Shown: positions 1 through 9,854 of the stretch, in pieces
Numbering within the stretch: position 1 is the first letter of the stretch
How the letters are laid out: the number at the start of each line of letters is the position of its first letter
Notes under the pieces: model-generated
Seen by the model: the letters and a program-made list of their open reading frames with translations, nothing else
Told to the model about the DNA's origin: nothing
The model's database searches: none
Assembly: GCF_900198835.1 (NCBI RefSeq)
Contig: NZ_LT900021.1
Location: forward strand, 620,001-684,000
Length of the DNA stretch: 64,000 bases
Direction of reading: 5' to 3'
Source: Thermococcus henrietii
Lineage (GTDB): Archaea > Methanobacteriota_B > Thermococci > Thermococcales > Thermococcaceae
Made by a program: the position numbers and the translations under genes

Positions 1-1706
1 GACTTGAGCTTCTCGCCGGTTATCGCGTTGGCCGGGCAGAAGATTGCGCAGGCGGTGCAGCCCGTGCACTTCTCTGGGATTATGACGTACCTTATGAGGG
101 GCTTGCAGACTTTGGCCGGGCACTTCCCCTCGATGTGCGCTAAATATTCGTCCCTGAAGTAGCGGAGCGTCGTTAGGACGGGGTTCGGTGCCGTCTGCCC
201 GAGACCGCAGAGGGAACCGGCCTTCACCTGGTGGGCGAGCTTCTCGAGCCTCTCAAGGTCCTCCTCGGTGGCCTTGCCCTCGGTGAACCGCTCGAGGATT
301 TCGAACATTCTCTTCGTCCCAACCCTGCAGAAGGTGCACTTACCGCAGGACTCCTTCACCGTGAAGTCGAGGAAGAACTTGGCGACGTCCACCATGCAGG
401 TGTCCTCGTCCATGACGACCATTCCACCGCTCCCCATTATCGCGCCGGTCGCGTTCACGCTCTCGTAGTCAACGGGCGTGTCGAAGAGGCTCTCCGGAAT
501 GCAACCTCCCGAGGGCCCACCGAGCTGAACTGCTTTAATCCTCTTCCCGGTCTTCGTTCCACCGCCTATCTCGTAGAGTATCTCCCTCAGCGTCGTTCCC
601 ATCGGCACCTCGACGTTTCCGCCGTGCTTTATCTTGCCCGACAGCGCGAAGACTTTAGTGCCTTTGCTCTTCTCGGTTCCGAGCGAGGCAAAGGCCTTCC
701 AGCCGTGCCTTATTATCCACGGCACGTTCGCCCACGTTTCGACGTTGTTTATGTTGGTCGGCTTTCCGAAGAGGCCCTTCTGGGCCGGATACGGTGGCCT
801 CGGCCTCGGCATCCCGCGTTTGCCCTCTATCGAGGCTATCAAAGCGGTTTCCTCACCGCAGACGAACGCTCCTGCACCTTCCTTAATCTCGATGTCGAAG
901 GAGAAACCGCTTCCAAGGATGTTCTCACCGAGGAAGCCCCTCTCCTTAGCTTGCTTCAGCGCTATCTTCAGCCTCCTTATGGCCAGCGGATACTCGGCAC
1001 GGACGTAGATGAAGCCCTTCGTAGCTCCAATCGCGTAAGCCCCTATTATCATGCCCTCTATAACGCGGTGGGGGTCGCCCTCAAGAACGTTCCTGTCCAT
1101 GAATGCTCCGGGGTCGCCCTCGTCAGCGTTGCAGATTACGTACTTCTCGTCGCCCTTAGCTTCCCTCGTGAACTTCCACTTCAGGCCGGTCGGGAAGCCT
1201 GCTCCACCCCTTCCGCGAAGCCCGGATTTCATAATGATATCTATGATTTCCTCCGGCTCCATCCTGAGGGCCTTCTTAAGGGCTTCATAACCACCGACGG
1301 CGATGTACTCGTCTATGTTCTCCGGGTCTATGTAGCCGGAATTTTCGAGCACTATCTTCACCTGCTTGGCGAAGTAGCCGTCAATGTCCCACGTCTTTCT
1401 CTCGCCGTTCTCCCACCAGTCGCGCTTGACTATCCACTCCTCGATGGGCTTTCCGTTTACCACGTGCTCCTCTATAATCCTCGGGACCTTCTTCGGGTCG
1501 ACGTGGCCGTAGGTGATAATCTCGTCCTCGGTGATTATGTCAACGAGGGGTTCGCGGTAGCACATGCCGACGCAACCAACTATCTTGAGCTTCACGTCGA
1601 GGTTTCTCCTCTCAAGCTCGGCCTTTATTGCCTCGTAGGTTTCCCTCGCGCCGGCAGCAATCCCGCAGGAGTTCATGCCGACCGCTATGGCCTTTATCTC
1701 AGACAT
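1..1706 (-). CDS. NuoF/HydB-like NADH-binding flavoprotein subunit (3' end off window)
   Basis: FMN- and NAD(P)H-binding iron-sulfur subunit related to complex I NuoF and to the electron-input subunits of soluble hydrogenases and formate dehydrogenases. From the N-terminus I read a thioredoxin-like 2Fe-2S domain (MNSCG, later GCVGMC), an FMN/NADH domain (GLRGRGGAGFPTG, CNADEGDPGAF), an SLBB-like stretch (QLGGPSGGC), the 4Fe-4S motif ESCGKCTFC...LCGLGQ, and a 2x[4Fe-4S] ferredoxin-like tail (CTGCTACAIFCP). The protein is still open at base 1, so the C-terminus is missing. The start at 1706 overlaps the upstream NuoE-like gene by 8 bp, so the two are co-transcribed. The partner catalytic subunit (formate dehydrogenase, hydrogenase or another oxidoreductase) would lie beyond the left edge and cannot be seen. 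Confidence 0.9.
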   Translation of the reverse strand, partial: MSEIKAIAVGMNSCGIAAGARETYEAIKAELERRNLDVKLKIVGCVGMCYREPLVDIITEDEIITYGHVDPKKVPRIIEEHVVNGKPIEEWIVKRDWWENGERKTWDIDGYFAKQVKIVLENSGYIDPENIDEYIAVGGYEALKKALRMEPEEIIDIIMKSGLRGRGGAGFPTGLKWKFTREAKGDEKYVICNADEGDPGAFMDRNVLEGDPHRVIEGMIIGAYAIGATKGFIYVRAEYPLAIRRLKIALKQAKERGFLGENILGSGFSFDIEIKEGAGAFVCGEETALIASIEGKRGMPRPRPPYPAQKGLFGKPTNINNVETWANVPWIIRHGWKAFASLGTEKSKGTKVFALSGKIKHGGNVEVPMGTTLREILYEIGGGTKTGKRIKAVQLGGPSGGCIPESLFDTPVDYESVNATGAIMGSGGMVVMDEDTCMVDVAKFFLDFTVKESCGKCTFCRVGTKRMFEILERFTEGKATEEDLERLEKLAHQVKAGSLCGLGQTAPNPVLTTLRYFRDEYLAHIEGKCPAKVCKPLIRYVIIPEKCTGCTACAIFCPANAITGEKLK

Positions 1707-2163
1707 CGAGCTTTCCCTCCTTGAGTTTCCTTATGAGCTTCCTAACCCTGTCCGGCGTGAGCTTGCCGAACACCTTGTCGTTTATCATGACCACCGGTGC
1801 CAAACTGCAACAGCCGAGGCAGGCCACCCTTTCGAGGGTTATCAGCCCGTCCTCCGTCGTCTGGCCCTCCCCTATGCCTAGCTCCTCAGTTATCGCCTGG
1901 GCAATGGTTACCGCCCCGTTCACGTGGCAGGCCGTTCCGTGGCAGATTTTGACGACGTACTTTCCGAGGGGCTCGAACCTGAACTGCGCGTAGAAGGTCG
2001 CGACGCCGTAGACCCTGCTCAAGGGAATTCCGAGGTAGTCGGCGATTCTCTCAAGGACTTCCCTTGGAAGGTAGCCGAAGCGCTCTTGGGTTCTCTGCAG
2101 AAGGGGGATTAGCGAGCTCGGCTCGGGGGGATACGAGGTCAGGTAATCGACTTCCGCCTCCAT
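1699..2163 (-). CDS. NuoE-like 2Fe-2S thioredoxin-fold subunit
   Basis: 154-residue partner of the NuoF-like protein. It shows the NuoE features: an N-terminal helical region (LIPLLQRTQERFGYLP), VYGVATFYAQFRF, and cysteines of a 2Fe-2S thioredoxin-like domain (CHGTACHV and later CLGCC). The family passes electrons next to the NADH/FMN site. The ATG at 2163 is chosen because GGTGGTG lies 3-4 bases upstream; a GTG further upstream has no such signal. It is the first gene of a leftward operon. A TATA element on the minus strand (ATTTATAAGC, 2201-2210) lies about 40 bases upstream. It diverges from the sulfhydrogenase operon, suggesting shared control and perhaps a shared electron pool. Confidence 0.9.
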   Translation of the reverse strand: MEAEVDYLTSYPPEPSSLIPLLQRTQERFGYLPREVLERIADYLGIPLSRVYGVATFYAQFRFEPLGKYVVKICHGTACHVNGAVTIAQAITEELGIGEGQTTEDGLITLERVACLGCCSLAPVVMINDKVFGKLTPDRVRKLIRKLKEGKLDV

Positions 2164-2200
2164 GAGCACCACCACTTATGGGCGATAGTTGGTTTGCTGT

Positions 2201-2298
2201 GCTTATAAATGTGCATTGAAGTACAAGTTTGTAACAAAAGGTTCCCAACCTTCGGTTTGAAAAATCCTTAAGGGAATCTTTACAAACTTAAAATTATA
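2201..2298. promoter_or_regulatory. Divergent promoter with extended SurR motif
   Basis: The intergenic region between the NuoE-like gene and hyhB. GTTCCCAACCTTCGGTT at 2241-2257 matches GTTn3AACn5GTT exactly; this is the published extended recognition motif of SurR, the redox-switch sulfur regulator of Thermococcales. TATA-like elements lie on either side: minus-strand ATTTATAAGC (2201-2210) for nuoE and TTAAAATTATA (2288-2298) for hyhB. The motif is about 30 bases upstream of the hyhB TATA element, the position expected for activation. Motif and spacing are seen; SurR binding is inferred from the motif. Confidence 0.75.
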
Positions 2299-2320
2299 GC
2301 CCGATAGGGGCGTGGTCGAG

Positions 2321-3325
2321 TTGAGATATGTAAAGCTACCCTCCGGGAACTTTGAGGACTTCTTCAATTCACTGAAGGGGATAGGCCAAATCTACGGGCC
2401 GGTTAAAGAGGGGAAGACCCACCACTTCCGAAGGGTCGAGGAAGCCGGTCAGATGGACCTGAAATACACCAGAACGATGCTCCCGCCCAAGAAGTTCTTC
2501 GTCAGGCCGAGGGAGAGGCTCTTCAGCCTCGAGGACGGCTGGTGGCGGAAGGAAGGGGACGGAAAGCCCTTCGTGCTCTTCGGCGTCCACTCATGCGACG
2601 TTCACGCCCTCAAAATCCTCGACAGGGTTTACCTCTCCGAGCCGGTTGACCCCTACTACGCAGAAAGAAGGAAGAGCGCTTTCATCGTCGGCATAAGCTG
2701 TCTCCCCGACGAGCTGTGCTTCTGCAAGAGCCTCGGAACGCACTTCGCGATGGACGGTTTTGACTTATTCCTCCACGAGCTTCCCGATGGATGGCTCGTC
2801 AGGATAGGGAGCGTGAGGGGACACGAGGTGGTCTGGGAGAACGCGAGGCTCTTCGACGAGGTGAGCGACGAGGACATAGCCAACTTCAAGGCCTTCGAGG
2901 AAAAGCGTGCGGAAGCCTTCAAGAGGGAGCTTCGCTCGGAGGGTCTGGCAGACACGCTCGATTTGGCCTACAACAGCCCGGTCTGGAAGGAGTACGCCGA
3001 GAAGTGCCTCGCCTGCGGGAACTGCAACCTCGTCTGTCCGACGTGCCGTTGCTATGAAGTCTGCGACCGCTGGGTCGATGCCTACAGGGCCGTTCGCGAG
3101 AGGCGCTACGATTCCTGCTTCATGGAGAGCCACGGCCTCGTCGCGGGCGGTCACAACTTCAGGCCCACACGCTTGGACCGCTTCAGGCACCGCTACTACT
3201 GCAAGAGCTACTTCGACCCCTCGGCGGGTTTCAATTGCGTCGGCTGTGGCCGGTGCGACGAGTTCTGTCCGGCCGGTATAGAGCACGTTAAGGTTCTCGA
3301 CGAGATAAGGGGGTCGCTGGAATGA
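2321..3325 (+). CDS. hyhB: Cytosolic NiFe sulfhydrogenase beta (iron-sulfur) subunit
   Basis: Beta subunit of the heterotetrameric cytosolic hydrogenase/sulfhydrogenase, which carries electrons between the NiFe half and the NADPH-binding flavoprotein. Two Cys clusters are visible: CLACGNCNLVCPTC (near residue 229) and CVGCGRCDEFCP (near residue 305), typical of 4Fe-4S dicluster members. At about 334 residues it is shorter than the SHI beta subunit of P. furiosus as I recall it, fitting the SHII type. I chose TTG at 2321 because the resulting MRYVKLP aligns with the family N-terminus; GTG at 2312 is the alternative. First gene of a four-gene operon, overlapping hyhG by 4 bases. Confidence 0.88.
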   Translation: MRYVKLPSGNFEDFFNSLKGIGQIYGPVKEGKTHHFRRVEEAGQMDLKYTRTMLPPKKFFVRPRERLFSLEDGWWRKEGDGKPFVLFGVHSCDVHALKILDRVYLSEPVDPYYAERRKSAFIVGISCLPDELCFCKSLGTHFAMDGFDLFLHELPDGWLVRIGSVRGHEVVWENARLFDEVSDEDIANFKAFEEKRAEAFKRELRSEGLADTLDLAYNSPVWKEYAEKCLACGNCNLVCPTCRCYEVCDRWVDAYRAVRERRYDSCFMESHGLVAGGHNFRPTRLDRFRHRYYCKSYFDPSAGFNCVGCGRCDEFCPAGIEHVKVLDEIRGSLE

Positions 3326-4188
3326 ATCCCTACGAGAGCCATCCGGCGAGAATCCTTGAGGTTAAGGACCTGACCCCGAGAGAGAAGCTCTTTACACTCC
3401 GCTTCCTCGACGAGAAGCTCAACGAGGAGTTCACCTTCAGGCCGGGACAGTTCGTCATAGTGGACGTTCCCGGCTTCGGCGAGTTCCCGATAAGCCTCTG
3501 CTCGTCCCCGACGAGGGGTCCAATCCAGCTCTGCATAAGGAAGGCCGGCAGGATGACGAAGTTCATACACGGAATGAAGGAAGGCTCGGTCGTTGGAATC
3601 CGCGGGCCGTACGGCAACGGCTTCCCGATGGAGGACATGGAGGGCTCGAACCTAATCCTCGTGGCCGGCGGTCTTGGAATGGCGCCCCTGCGCTCAGTTC
3701 TCTGGTACGCCCTCGACACCGGTAAGTACGAGCACGTCTGGCTCTTCTACGGCACGAAGGCCTATGAGGAGGTGCTCTTCCGCGACGAGGTTCTCCACCT
3801 CCTCAAGCACGGGAGTGCGATGAACTGCACCGTCAAGCTCGCCTACGAAATCGAGAGTCCCTCGTGCATCTACCTTGAGCAGGGCTTCTCCGACAGGGTC
3901 TGCAGGGGAGTGGTTACCGACCTCTTCAGGGGCGAGAACTTCGACGTCGAGAACTCCTACGCCCTAATCTGCGGCCCGCCGGTCATGTACCGCTTCGTCA
4001 TAAGGGAGCTCCTCAACAGGAAGCTCTCACCGGGGAGAATCTACATGACCCTCGAGAGGCGCATGCGCTGTGGAGTCGGCAAGTGCGGCCACTGCGTCGT
4101 CGGAACGAGCGTCTCGATGAAGTACATCTGCCAGGACGGCCCGGTTTTCACCTACTGGGACGCCCTCTCGACGAGGGGGTTGATATGA
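3322..4188 (+). CDS. hyhG: Cytosolic NiFe sulfhydrogenase gamma (FAD/NAD(P)-binding) subunit
   Basis: 288-residue ferredoxin-NADP reductase-like subunit that exchanges electrons with NAD(P)H. It has a FAD-binding beta barrel (RPGQFVIVDVPGFGEFPISL), a nucleotide-binding half (LVAGGLGMAPLRS, CGPPVMYRF), and a C-terminal 2Fe-2S site (CGVGKCGHC followed by a Cys about a dozen residues later, near residues 250-270). It starts inside the last codons of hyhB and its stop overlaps the delta-subunit start, so the four subunits are translationally coupled. It resembles the small Nfn subunit at 46.3-47.2 kb, but the hydrogenase context sets the role. Confidence 0.92.
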   Translation: MNPYESHPARILEVKDLTPREKLFTLRFLDEKLNEEFTFRPGQFVIVDVPGFGEFPISLCSSPTRGPIQLCIRKAGRMTKFIHGMKEGSVVGIRGPYGNGFPMEDMEGSNLILVAGGLGMAPLRSVLWYALDTGKYEHVWLFYGTKAYEEVLFRDEVLHLLKHGSAMNCTVKLAYEIESPSCIYLEQGFSDRVCRGVVTDLFRGENFDVENSYALICGPPVMYRFVIRELLNRKLSPGRIYMTLERRMRCGVGKCGHCVVGTSVSMKYICQDGPVFTYWDALSTRGLI

Positions 4189-4913
4189 TGAAGCTCGGCG
4201 TGTTTGAGCTTACCGACTGCGGTGGTTGCGCCCTCAACTTCCTGTTCCTCTACGAGATGCTCTTAGACGTTCTTGAGTTCTACGAGATAGAGGAGTTCCA
4301 CATGGCGACAAGTCTTGAAGGGAGGCACTTCGACGTCGGCCTCGTCACGGGAACGGTCTCAAGCCACCGCGACCTTGAAGTCCTCAGGGAAGCGAGGAAC
4401 CGCTCCGACTACCTCATAGCCCTCGGAACCTGCGCCACCCACGGCTGCCTTCAGGCGAGCGTCGAGCTTCCGCTTAAGGAGAAGCTGAAGGCCGTTTACG
4501 GCGACGAGGGGAATCCGATGAGGGCGCTCGACCCCAAGCCCGTCGTCGAGTACGTTACCGTCGACCTCGCCATACCCGGCTGTCCCTACGACAAGAACGA
4601 GCTCTTCCAGGCGCTTATTGACATAGCGAAGGGCATCGAGCCTGTAAGACCTGATTATCCAGTCTGCCTCGAGTGCAAGCTGAACGAGTACGAGTGCGTT
4701 CTTGTCAAGAAGGGCCTCCCCTGCCTCGGCCCGATAACGCTCGGAGGCTGTAACGCTGCCTGCCCGCGCTCCGGACTCGGCTGTATCGGCTGTCGCGGGC
4801 CCCTGCCAGGTGAGGTGAACCCGGCTGGGGAGTTCGAGGTCCTCAAGGGTCTCGGCTACGACGAGGAGTACATCATGAGGAAGTTCAAGACCTTCGCGAG
4901 GTGGGGGCAATGA
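4185..4913 (+). CDS. hyhS: Cytosolic NiFe sulfhydrogenase delta (small) subunit
   Basis: Small subunit of the NiFe hydrogenase core, which wires the active site through 4Fe-4S clusters. Visible features are the N-terminal DCGGC, GTCATHGC, IPGCPYDK, and a Cys-rich C-terminal third (CLECKLNEYEC, GGCNAACP, CIGCRG), consistent with three clusters. About 242 residues. Two adjacent ATG codons (4185 and 4188) can start it; the first overlaps the hyhG stop. It overlaps the large-subunit start as ATGA at 4910-4913. No Tat signal peptide is present, which fits a cytosolic enzyme. Confidence 0.93.
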   Translation: MMKLGVFELTDCGGCALNFLFLYEMLLDVLEFYEIEEFHMATSLEGRHFDVGLVTGTVSSHRDLEVLREARNRSDYLIALGTCATHGCLQASVELPLKEKLKAVYGDEGNPMRALDPKPVVEYVTVDLAIPGCPYDKNELFQALIDIAKGIEPVRPDYPVCLECKLNEYECVLVKKGLPCLGPITLGGCNAACPRSGLGCIGCRGPLPGEVNPAGEFEVLKGLGYDEEYIMRKFKTFARWGQ

Positions 4914-6154
4914 TAATCGAGACGAGGGAGTTCACCCGCGTCGAGGGGAACGGGAAGGCCGAGATAGTCATCGAGGGGAACGAGGTCAAGGACGTCAGGG
5001 TCAAAATCGTCGAGGGGCCGAGGTTCTTTGAGCTTCTCACCCTCGGAAGGGACTTCTGGGATGTTCCCGACCTTGAAGCGAGGATATGCGCCATCTGCTA
5101 CCTCTCTCACAGCGTCGCTTCCGTTCTGGCTATAGAGAGAGCCCTCGGCGTCGAGGTTCCGGAGAAGACGAGGCTCCTAAGGGAGCTCGGTCTCATAGGG
5201 GAACTCATCGAGAGCCACGCCCTGCATCTGTATCTCCTCGTCGCTCCCGACATCTTCGGCTATCCCGACGCGATAAGGCTCGCGACGAAGCACGGCGAGC
5301 TCGTCAAGGAGGGCATAGCTCTCAAGGCCTTCGGGAACAGGATTAGGGACCTCATCGGCGGGAGGGAAATCCACGGCATAAACGTTAAACCCGGCGGCTT
5401 CGGAAGGTGGCCGGGGCGGGAAGAGCTTGAGGCGATAGAGCGGGAGGCGAAGGCCCTCCTAACGGTGGCGAAGCGCGCGGTGAGGCTCTTCTCGGGGATC
5501 GGGGAGTACGGCGGAAGGGCCGAATTCTTCGTCGCCACCGACGGCTACCTCACCGGCGACTCGCTCATCTCGAACGTCGAGCGGAACTTCCAGTACTTCG
5601 AGCGCATCGAGGAGCGCCCCCTCGTCTACAGCTTCGCGAAGCAGAGCCTCTACAGCGGAAAGCCCTTCCTCGTCGGCTCTCTGGCGAGGCTCCTGCTCAA
5701 GGCTGAGTCGCTGACCCCTACAGCCAAGAGACTCTTCGAGGAGAACCGGGAGAGGCTTGAAGCCGGATGGGTGAGCTACAACAACCTCGCCCAGGCGATA
5801 GAGCTGGTTTACGCCCTCGAAAGGGCGGGGGAAATAGCGAAAACCCTTCTCGACAAAGGCTTTGAGCCCGAGAACGTTCCGGTCGAGGCCGGGGACGGCG
5901 AGGGGATAGGCTACGTGGAGGCCCCGAGGGGAGTCCTCGTGCACCACTACAGAATAGCCGGCGGAAAAATCGAGTACTCCAACATAATAACGCCCACGGC
6001 CTTCAACCACGCGGTGATGGAGGGCGCCCTCCTGTGGGAAGCGAGAGACCTCTACGGGAACGCGCCGGAGGATGAGCTCCTCAGAAGGCTTGAGGAAACC
6101 GTCCGGGCCTTCGACCCCTGCATCTCCTGCTCGGTGCACTTCGTCAGGGGATAA
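4910..6154 (+). CDS. hyhL: Cytosolic NiFe sulfhydrogenase alpha (large, NiFe active-site) subunit
   Basis: Catalytic subunit. The four nickel/iron-binding cysteines are present as RICAIC near residue 61 and DPCISC at the C-terminus. The protein ends DPCISCSVHFVRG, so a maturation endopeptidase would be expected to remove only a short tail after the His. About 414 residues, close to SHII-type large subunits and shorter than I recall for SHI. The ATG at 4910 overlaps the previous stop; an upstream in-frame GTG at 4901 is less likely. Known chemistry of the family is reversible H2 oxidation with NADP(H), plus sulfur reduction in vitro. No maturation protease or hyp genes lie nearby. Confidence 0.94.
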   Translation: MIIETREFTRVEGNGKAEIVIEGNEVKDVRVKIVEGPRFFELLTLGRDFWDVPDLEARICAICYLSHSVASVLAIERALGVEVPEKTRLLRELGLIGELIESHALHLYLLVAPDIFGYPDAIRLATKHGELVKEGIALKAFGNRIRDLIGGREIHGINVKPGGFGRWPGREELEAIEREAKALLTVAKRAVRLFSGIGEYGGRAEFFVATDGYLTGDSLISNVERNFQYFERIEERPLVYSFAKQSLYSGKPFLVGSLARLLLKAESLTPTAKRLFEENRERLEAGWVSYNNLAQAIELVYALERAGEIAKTLLDKGFEPENVPVEAGDGEGIGYVEAPRGVLVHHYRIAGGKIEYSNIITPTAFNHAVMEGALLWEARDLYGNAPEDELLRRLEETVRAFDPCISCSVHFVRG

Positions 6155-6192
6155 GCTTTTCTCCCCTCTTTCCCACTCTCTCCGGTGGGAGC

Positions 6193-6504
6193 ATGGGGCC
6201 CTTCGACTTTCTGAAAAGACGGAAGGGTGAATCTGGAGAGTTCATAGCGTCGAGGAAACCGGTCGCGAAGTTCAGGGTGGGGCAGGTTCTCAACGTCCTC
6301 GGCAGGGAGACGCTGGTTGGAACCGTTGAGGGGATAATCTACCCCGGCTACAAGGTCAAGGGAAAAAACATCGCCCTAATCCGGGAAATCCAGAGGGAGC
6401 GAAAGAGGGTTGACTTCGCGGTTGACGGCGACAGGGTTGCACTGATTCTTGAGGGCAGGACAAACGCTAAAAAAGGCGACGTCCTCGAAATCTACCAGTC
6501 GTGA
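6193..6504 (+). CDS. Small conserved protein with EF-Tu domain 2-like beta barrel
   Basis: 103-residue protein. After a basic N-terminus, residues about 25-100 read as a translation-factor-like beta barrel (VGQVLNVLGRETLVGTVEGIIYPGYKVKG, given here in parts: GTVEGIIYPG, VKGKNIALIREIQ, FAVDGDRVALILEG). This pattern resembles domain 2 of EF-Tu/IF2 proteins, but there is no GTPase domain, so it may bind RNA or a protein partner. RBS GGTGGGAgc precedes the ATG. It sits just after the hydrogenase operon and 10 bases before the TatD-like gene, probably co-transcribed with the latter. The specific function is unknown. Confidence 0.7.
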   Translation: MGPFDFLKRRKGESGEFIASRKPVAKFRVGQVLNVLGRETLVGTVEGIIYPGYKVKGKNIALIREIQRERKRVDFAVDGDRVALILEGRTNAKKGDVLEIYQS

Positions 6505-6514
6505 GGTGGGAGCA

Positions 6515-7360
6515 ATGATAATCCTCGACAATCATTTCCACGTTGACCCCTTCAAGGGCCTCTTCCTCGAGGCGGTGAAGCAGTTCCACAGAGCGGGCGG
6601 GACGCACCTGATGGTCGTCTACAAGACGGCCCACGACTACGGCTTCCCGGGCCTCAAGGCGGAGGACTTCATAAAGGCCATGGACTTCCACATCGAGCTC
6701 GTCGAGAGGATAAACCGCGAGACGCCGGTTAAAGCCTTTGCCGTCGTCGGAGTCCACCCTGCGGAGTTCGTCTATCTGGTCGAGAAAAAGGGCCTTGAAT
6801 ACGCGAGAAACGAGGTCATGAAGGCCCTGGAGTACGCGCAAAAGCTGTGCCTTGAGGGCAAGGCCGTTGCGATAGGCGAGATAGGAAGGCCCCACTACGA
6901 GGTGAGCGAGGAAGTCTGGAACGCCAGCATAGAGCTGATGAAGTACGGCATGAGCCTCGCTAAAGAGGCGGACTGCGCGGTTCAGCTCCACACCGAGAGC
7001 TTCGACGAGGCCAAGTTCAGGGAGCTCGGCGAGTACGTGAAGGAAGTCGGCATAAAGCCCTACAAAGTAGTCAAGCACTTCTCGCCACCTCTGGTGAAAG
7101 TTGCTGAAGAGGTCGGCGTCTTTCCGAGCATAATAGCGAGTAGGAAGAACATAGAGGAGGCAATAAAGCAGGGCAACCGCTTCATGATGGAGACGGACTA
7201 CATAGACGATAAGAGGAGACCCGGGGCAGTTCTCGGCCCGAAGACCGTTCCGAGGAGAACGAAGGCATTCCTCCAGAACGGCCTGTTTACGGAGGAGGAC
7301 GTCTACAAAATCCACATCGAGAACCCGGAGAAGGTCTACGGGGTGGAGATGGGGGAGTAG
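6515..7360 (+). CDS. TatD-like metal-dependent hydrolase
   Basis: 281-residue TIM-barrel hydrolase of the TatD/amidohydrolase group. Metal-ligand motifs are visible: the N-terminal DNHFHVDPF, GVHPAE, GEIGRPHYE, VQLHTES, and METDYIDD near the C-terminus. Family members are metal-dependent nucleases or phosphoesterases; this archaeal branch is uncharacterised as far as I can tell. The ATG at 6515 follows GAGGTGGGAGca, a strong RBS, and is preferred over an upstream in-frame start. It follows the small beta-barrel gene by 10 bases. Confidence 0.85.
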   Translation: MIILDNHFHVDPFKGLFLEAVKQFHRAGGTHLMVVYKTAHDYGFPGLKAEDFIKAMDFHIELVERINRETPVKAFAVVGVHPAEFVYLVEKKGLEYARNEVMKALEYAQKLCLEGKAVAIGEIGRPHYEVSEEVWNASIELMKYGMSLAKEADCAVQLHTESFDEAKFRELGEYVKEVGIKPYKVVKHFSPPLVKVAEEVGVFPSIIASRKNIEEAIKQGNRFMMETDYIDDKRRPGAVLGPKTVPRRTKAFLQNGLFTEEDVYKIHIENPEKVYGVEMGE

Positions 7361-7378
7361 AGCACCTTTCCCCCGCTC

Positions 7379-7882
7379 CTATCCCTTTCCATTCTGGGTT
7401 CTTTCTCCGGCCATCTCAAGTATCTCCTCAAGGATACGTTCAGAGATTCTAAAGCCGTGCTTTTTGAGTTCCTCAATGTACGGAAGAACTTCCTCGATGA
7501 GTCCCTTTCTTTTGGCGAGGAGAATCAACCCCAGGGTTCCAGTTACCCGCAACCCAAAGCCTCTAGCGACTTTTCTCGCGTCCTTGTCATCGAGAACGAC
7601 CAAATCAATCCCATTTTCAAGGGCGAACGCTATCGTCTCCGCCTCTCCATGGTCAATCAGCTCAAGCAGGAACTTGACGACTCTCTGGTTTTCAACTGAA
7701 ACCCTTTTCAGAAAACCCGCGTTTTCGATGTCAATTGCCTCCTCGTGCCCGGTTCCCTCAACGACCGTCTCATGATAGACGGCGTCAGTGACGTAAATCT
7801 CGTCAAAAAGTTCGTTTAATATGTTGAGTAACCCCAGCTTGGCGAGAAAGATGAGGGGAGACGAGTTGATTGCCGCTCTCAT
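7379..7882 (-). CDS. DUF3368-type PIN-like toxin
   Basis: 167-residue PIN-fold protein of the DUF3368 type, likely a ribonuclease toxin. The N-terminus AAINSSPLIFLAKLG is the DUF3368 signature, in which Asn replaces the first acidic residue of classical VapC proteins. Further acidic positions appear in DHGEAETIAFA and VVLDDKDARKVA. It overlaps the UPF0175-like gene immediately upstream by 4 bases, the usual antitoxin-toxin arrangement. Its cellular target cannot be read from the sequence. Confidence 0.85.
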   Translation of the reverse strand: MRAAINSSPLIFLAKLGLLNILNELFDEIYVTDAVYHETVVEGTGHEEAIDIENAGFLKRVSVENQRVVKFLLELIDHGEAETIAFALENGIDLVVLDDKDARKVARGFGLRVTGTLGLILLAKRKGLIEEVLPYIEELKKHGFRISERILEEILEMAGERTQNGKG

Positions 7883-8130
7883 GACAGCTCCTCCAGAACC
7901 CTGAGGTCGTTCTCAAGCTCTTCCTCATCGTAGGGAATTCCCAGACCTTCTTTTGAGAGGAGTTCGATGAACTCCCACTTGCTCAGCCCCGCCAGCCTTC
8001 TCGCCTGCCCGAAGGACAGTATACCCTTCTCATACAGCCTGAGCGCAAGCTCTATCCTGACCCTCTCCTCAACCTCGTCATCGGGTATCTTCACCATTCC
8101 CGGAAGCTCAACGACTATTTTCTTTCCCAT
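7879..8130 (-). CDS. UPF0175-family antitoxin
   Basis: 83-residue UPF0175 protein: MGKKIVVELPGMV, then RIELALRLYEKGILSFGQA and AGLSKWEFIELLSKEGL, the helix-turn-helix-like segment typical of the family. ATG at 8130 is preferred over an upstream start because GGTGGGAga lies directly before it. It is the first gene of the antitoxin-toxin pair and probably autoregulatory, as is usual for such modules. Confidence 0.85.
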   Translation of the reverse strand: MGKKIVVELPGMVKIPDDEVEERVRIELALRLYEKGILSFGQARRLAGLSKWEFIELLSKEGLGIPYDEEELENDLRVLEELS

Positions 8131-8177
8131 TCTCCCACCATTCCAGGTAAAACTCATGGCCCTATTTAACCCCTTCG

Positions 8178-9834
<1,657 letters not shown>

Positions 9835-9854
<20 letters not shown>

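Noticed and set aside
231-1724. Long plus-strand open frame of 497 codons over the NuoF-like gene
   Set aside because: It is the antisense shadow of a GC-rich gene whose minus-strand product has clear NuoF motifs.
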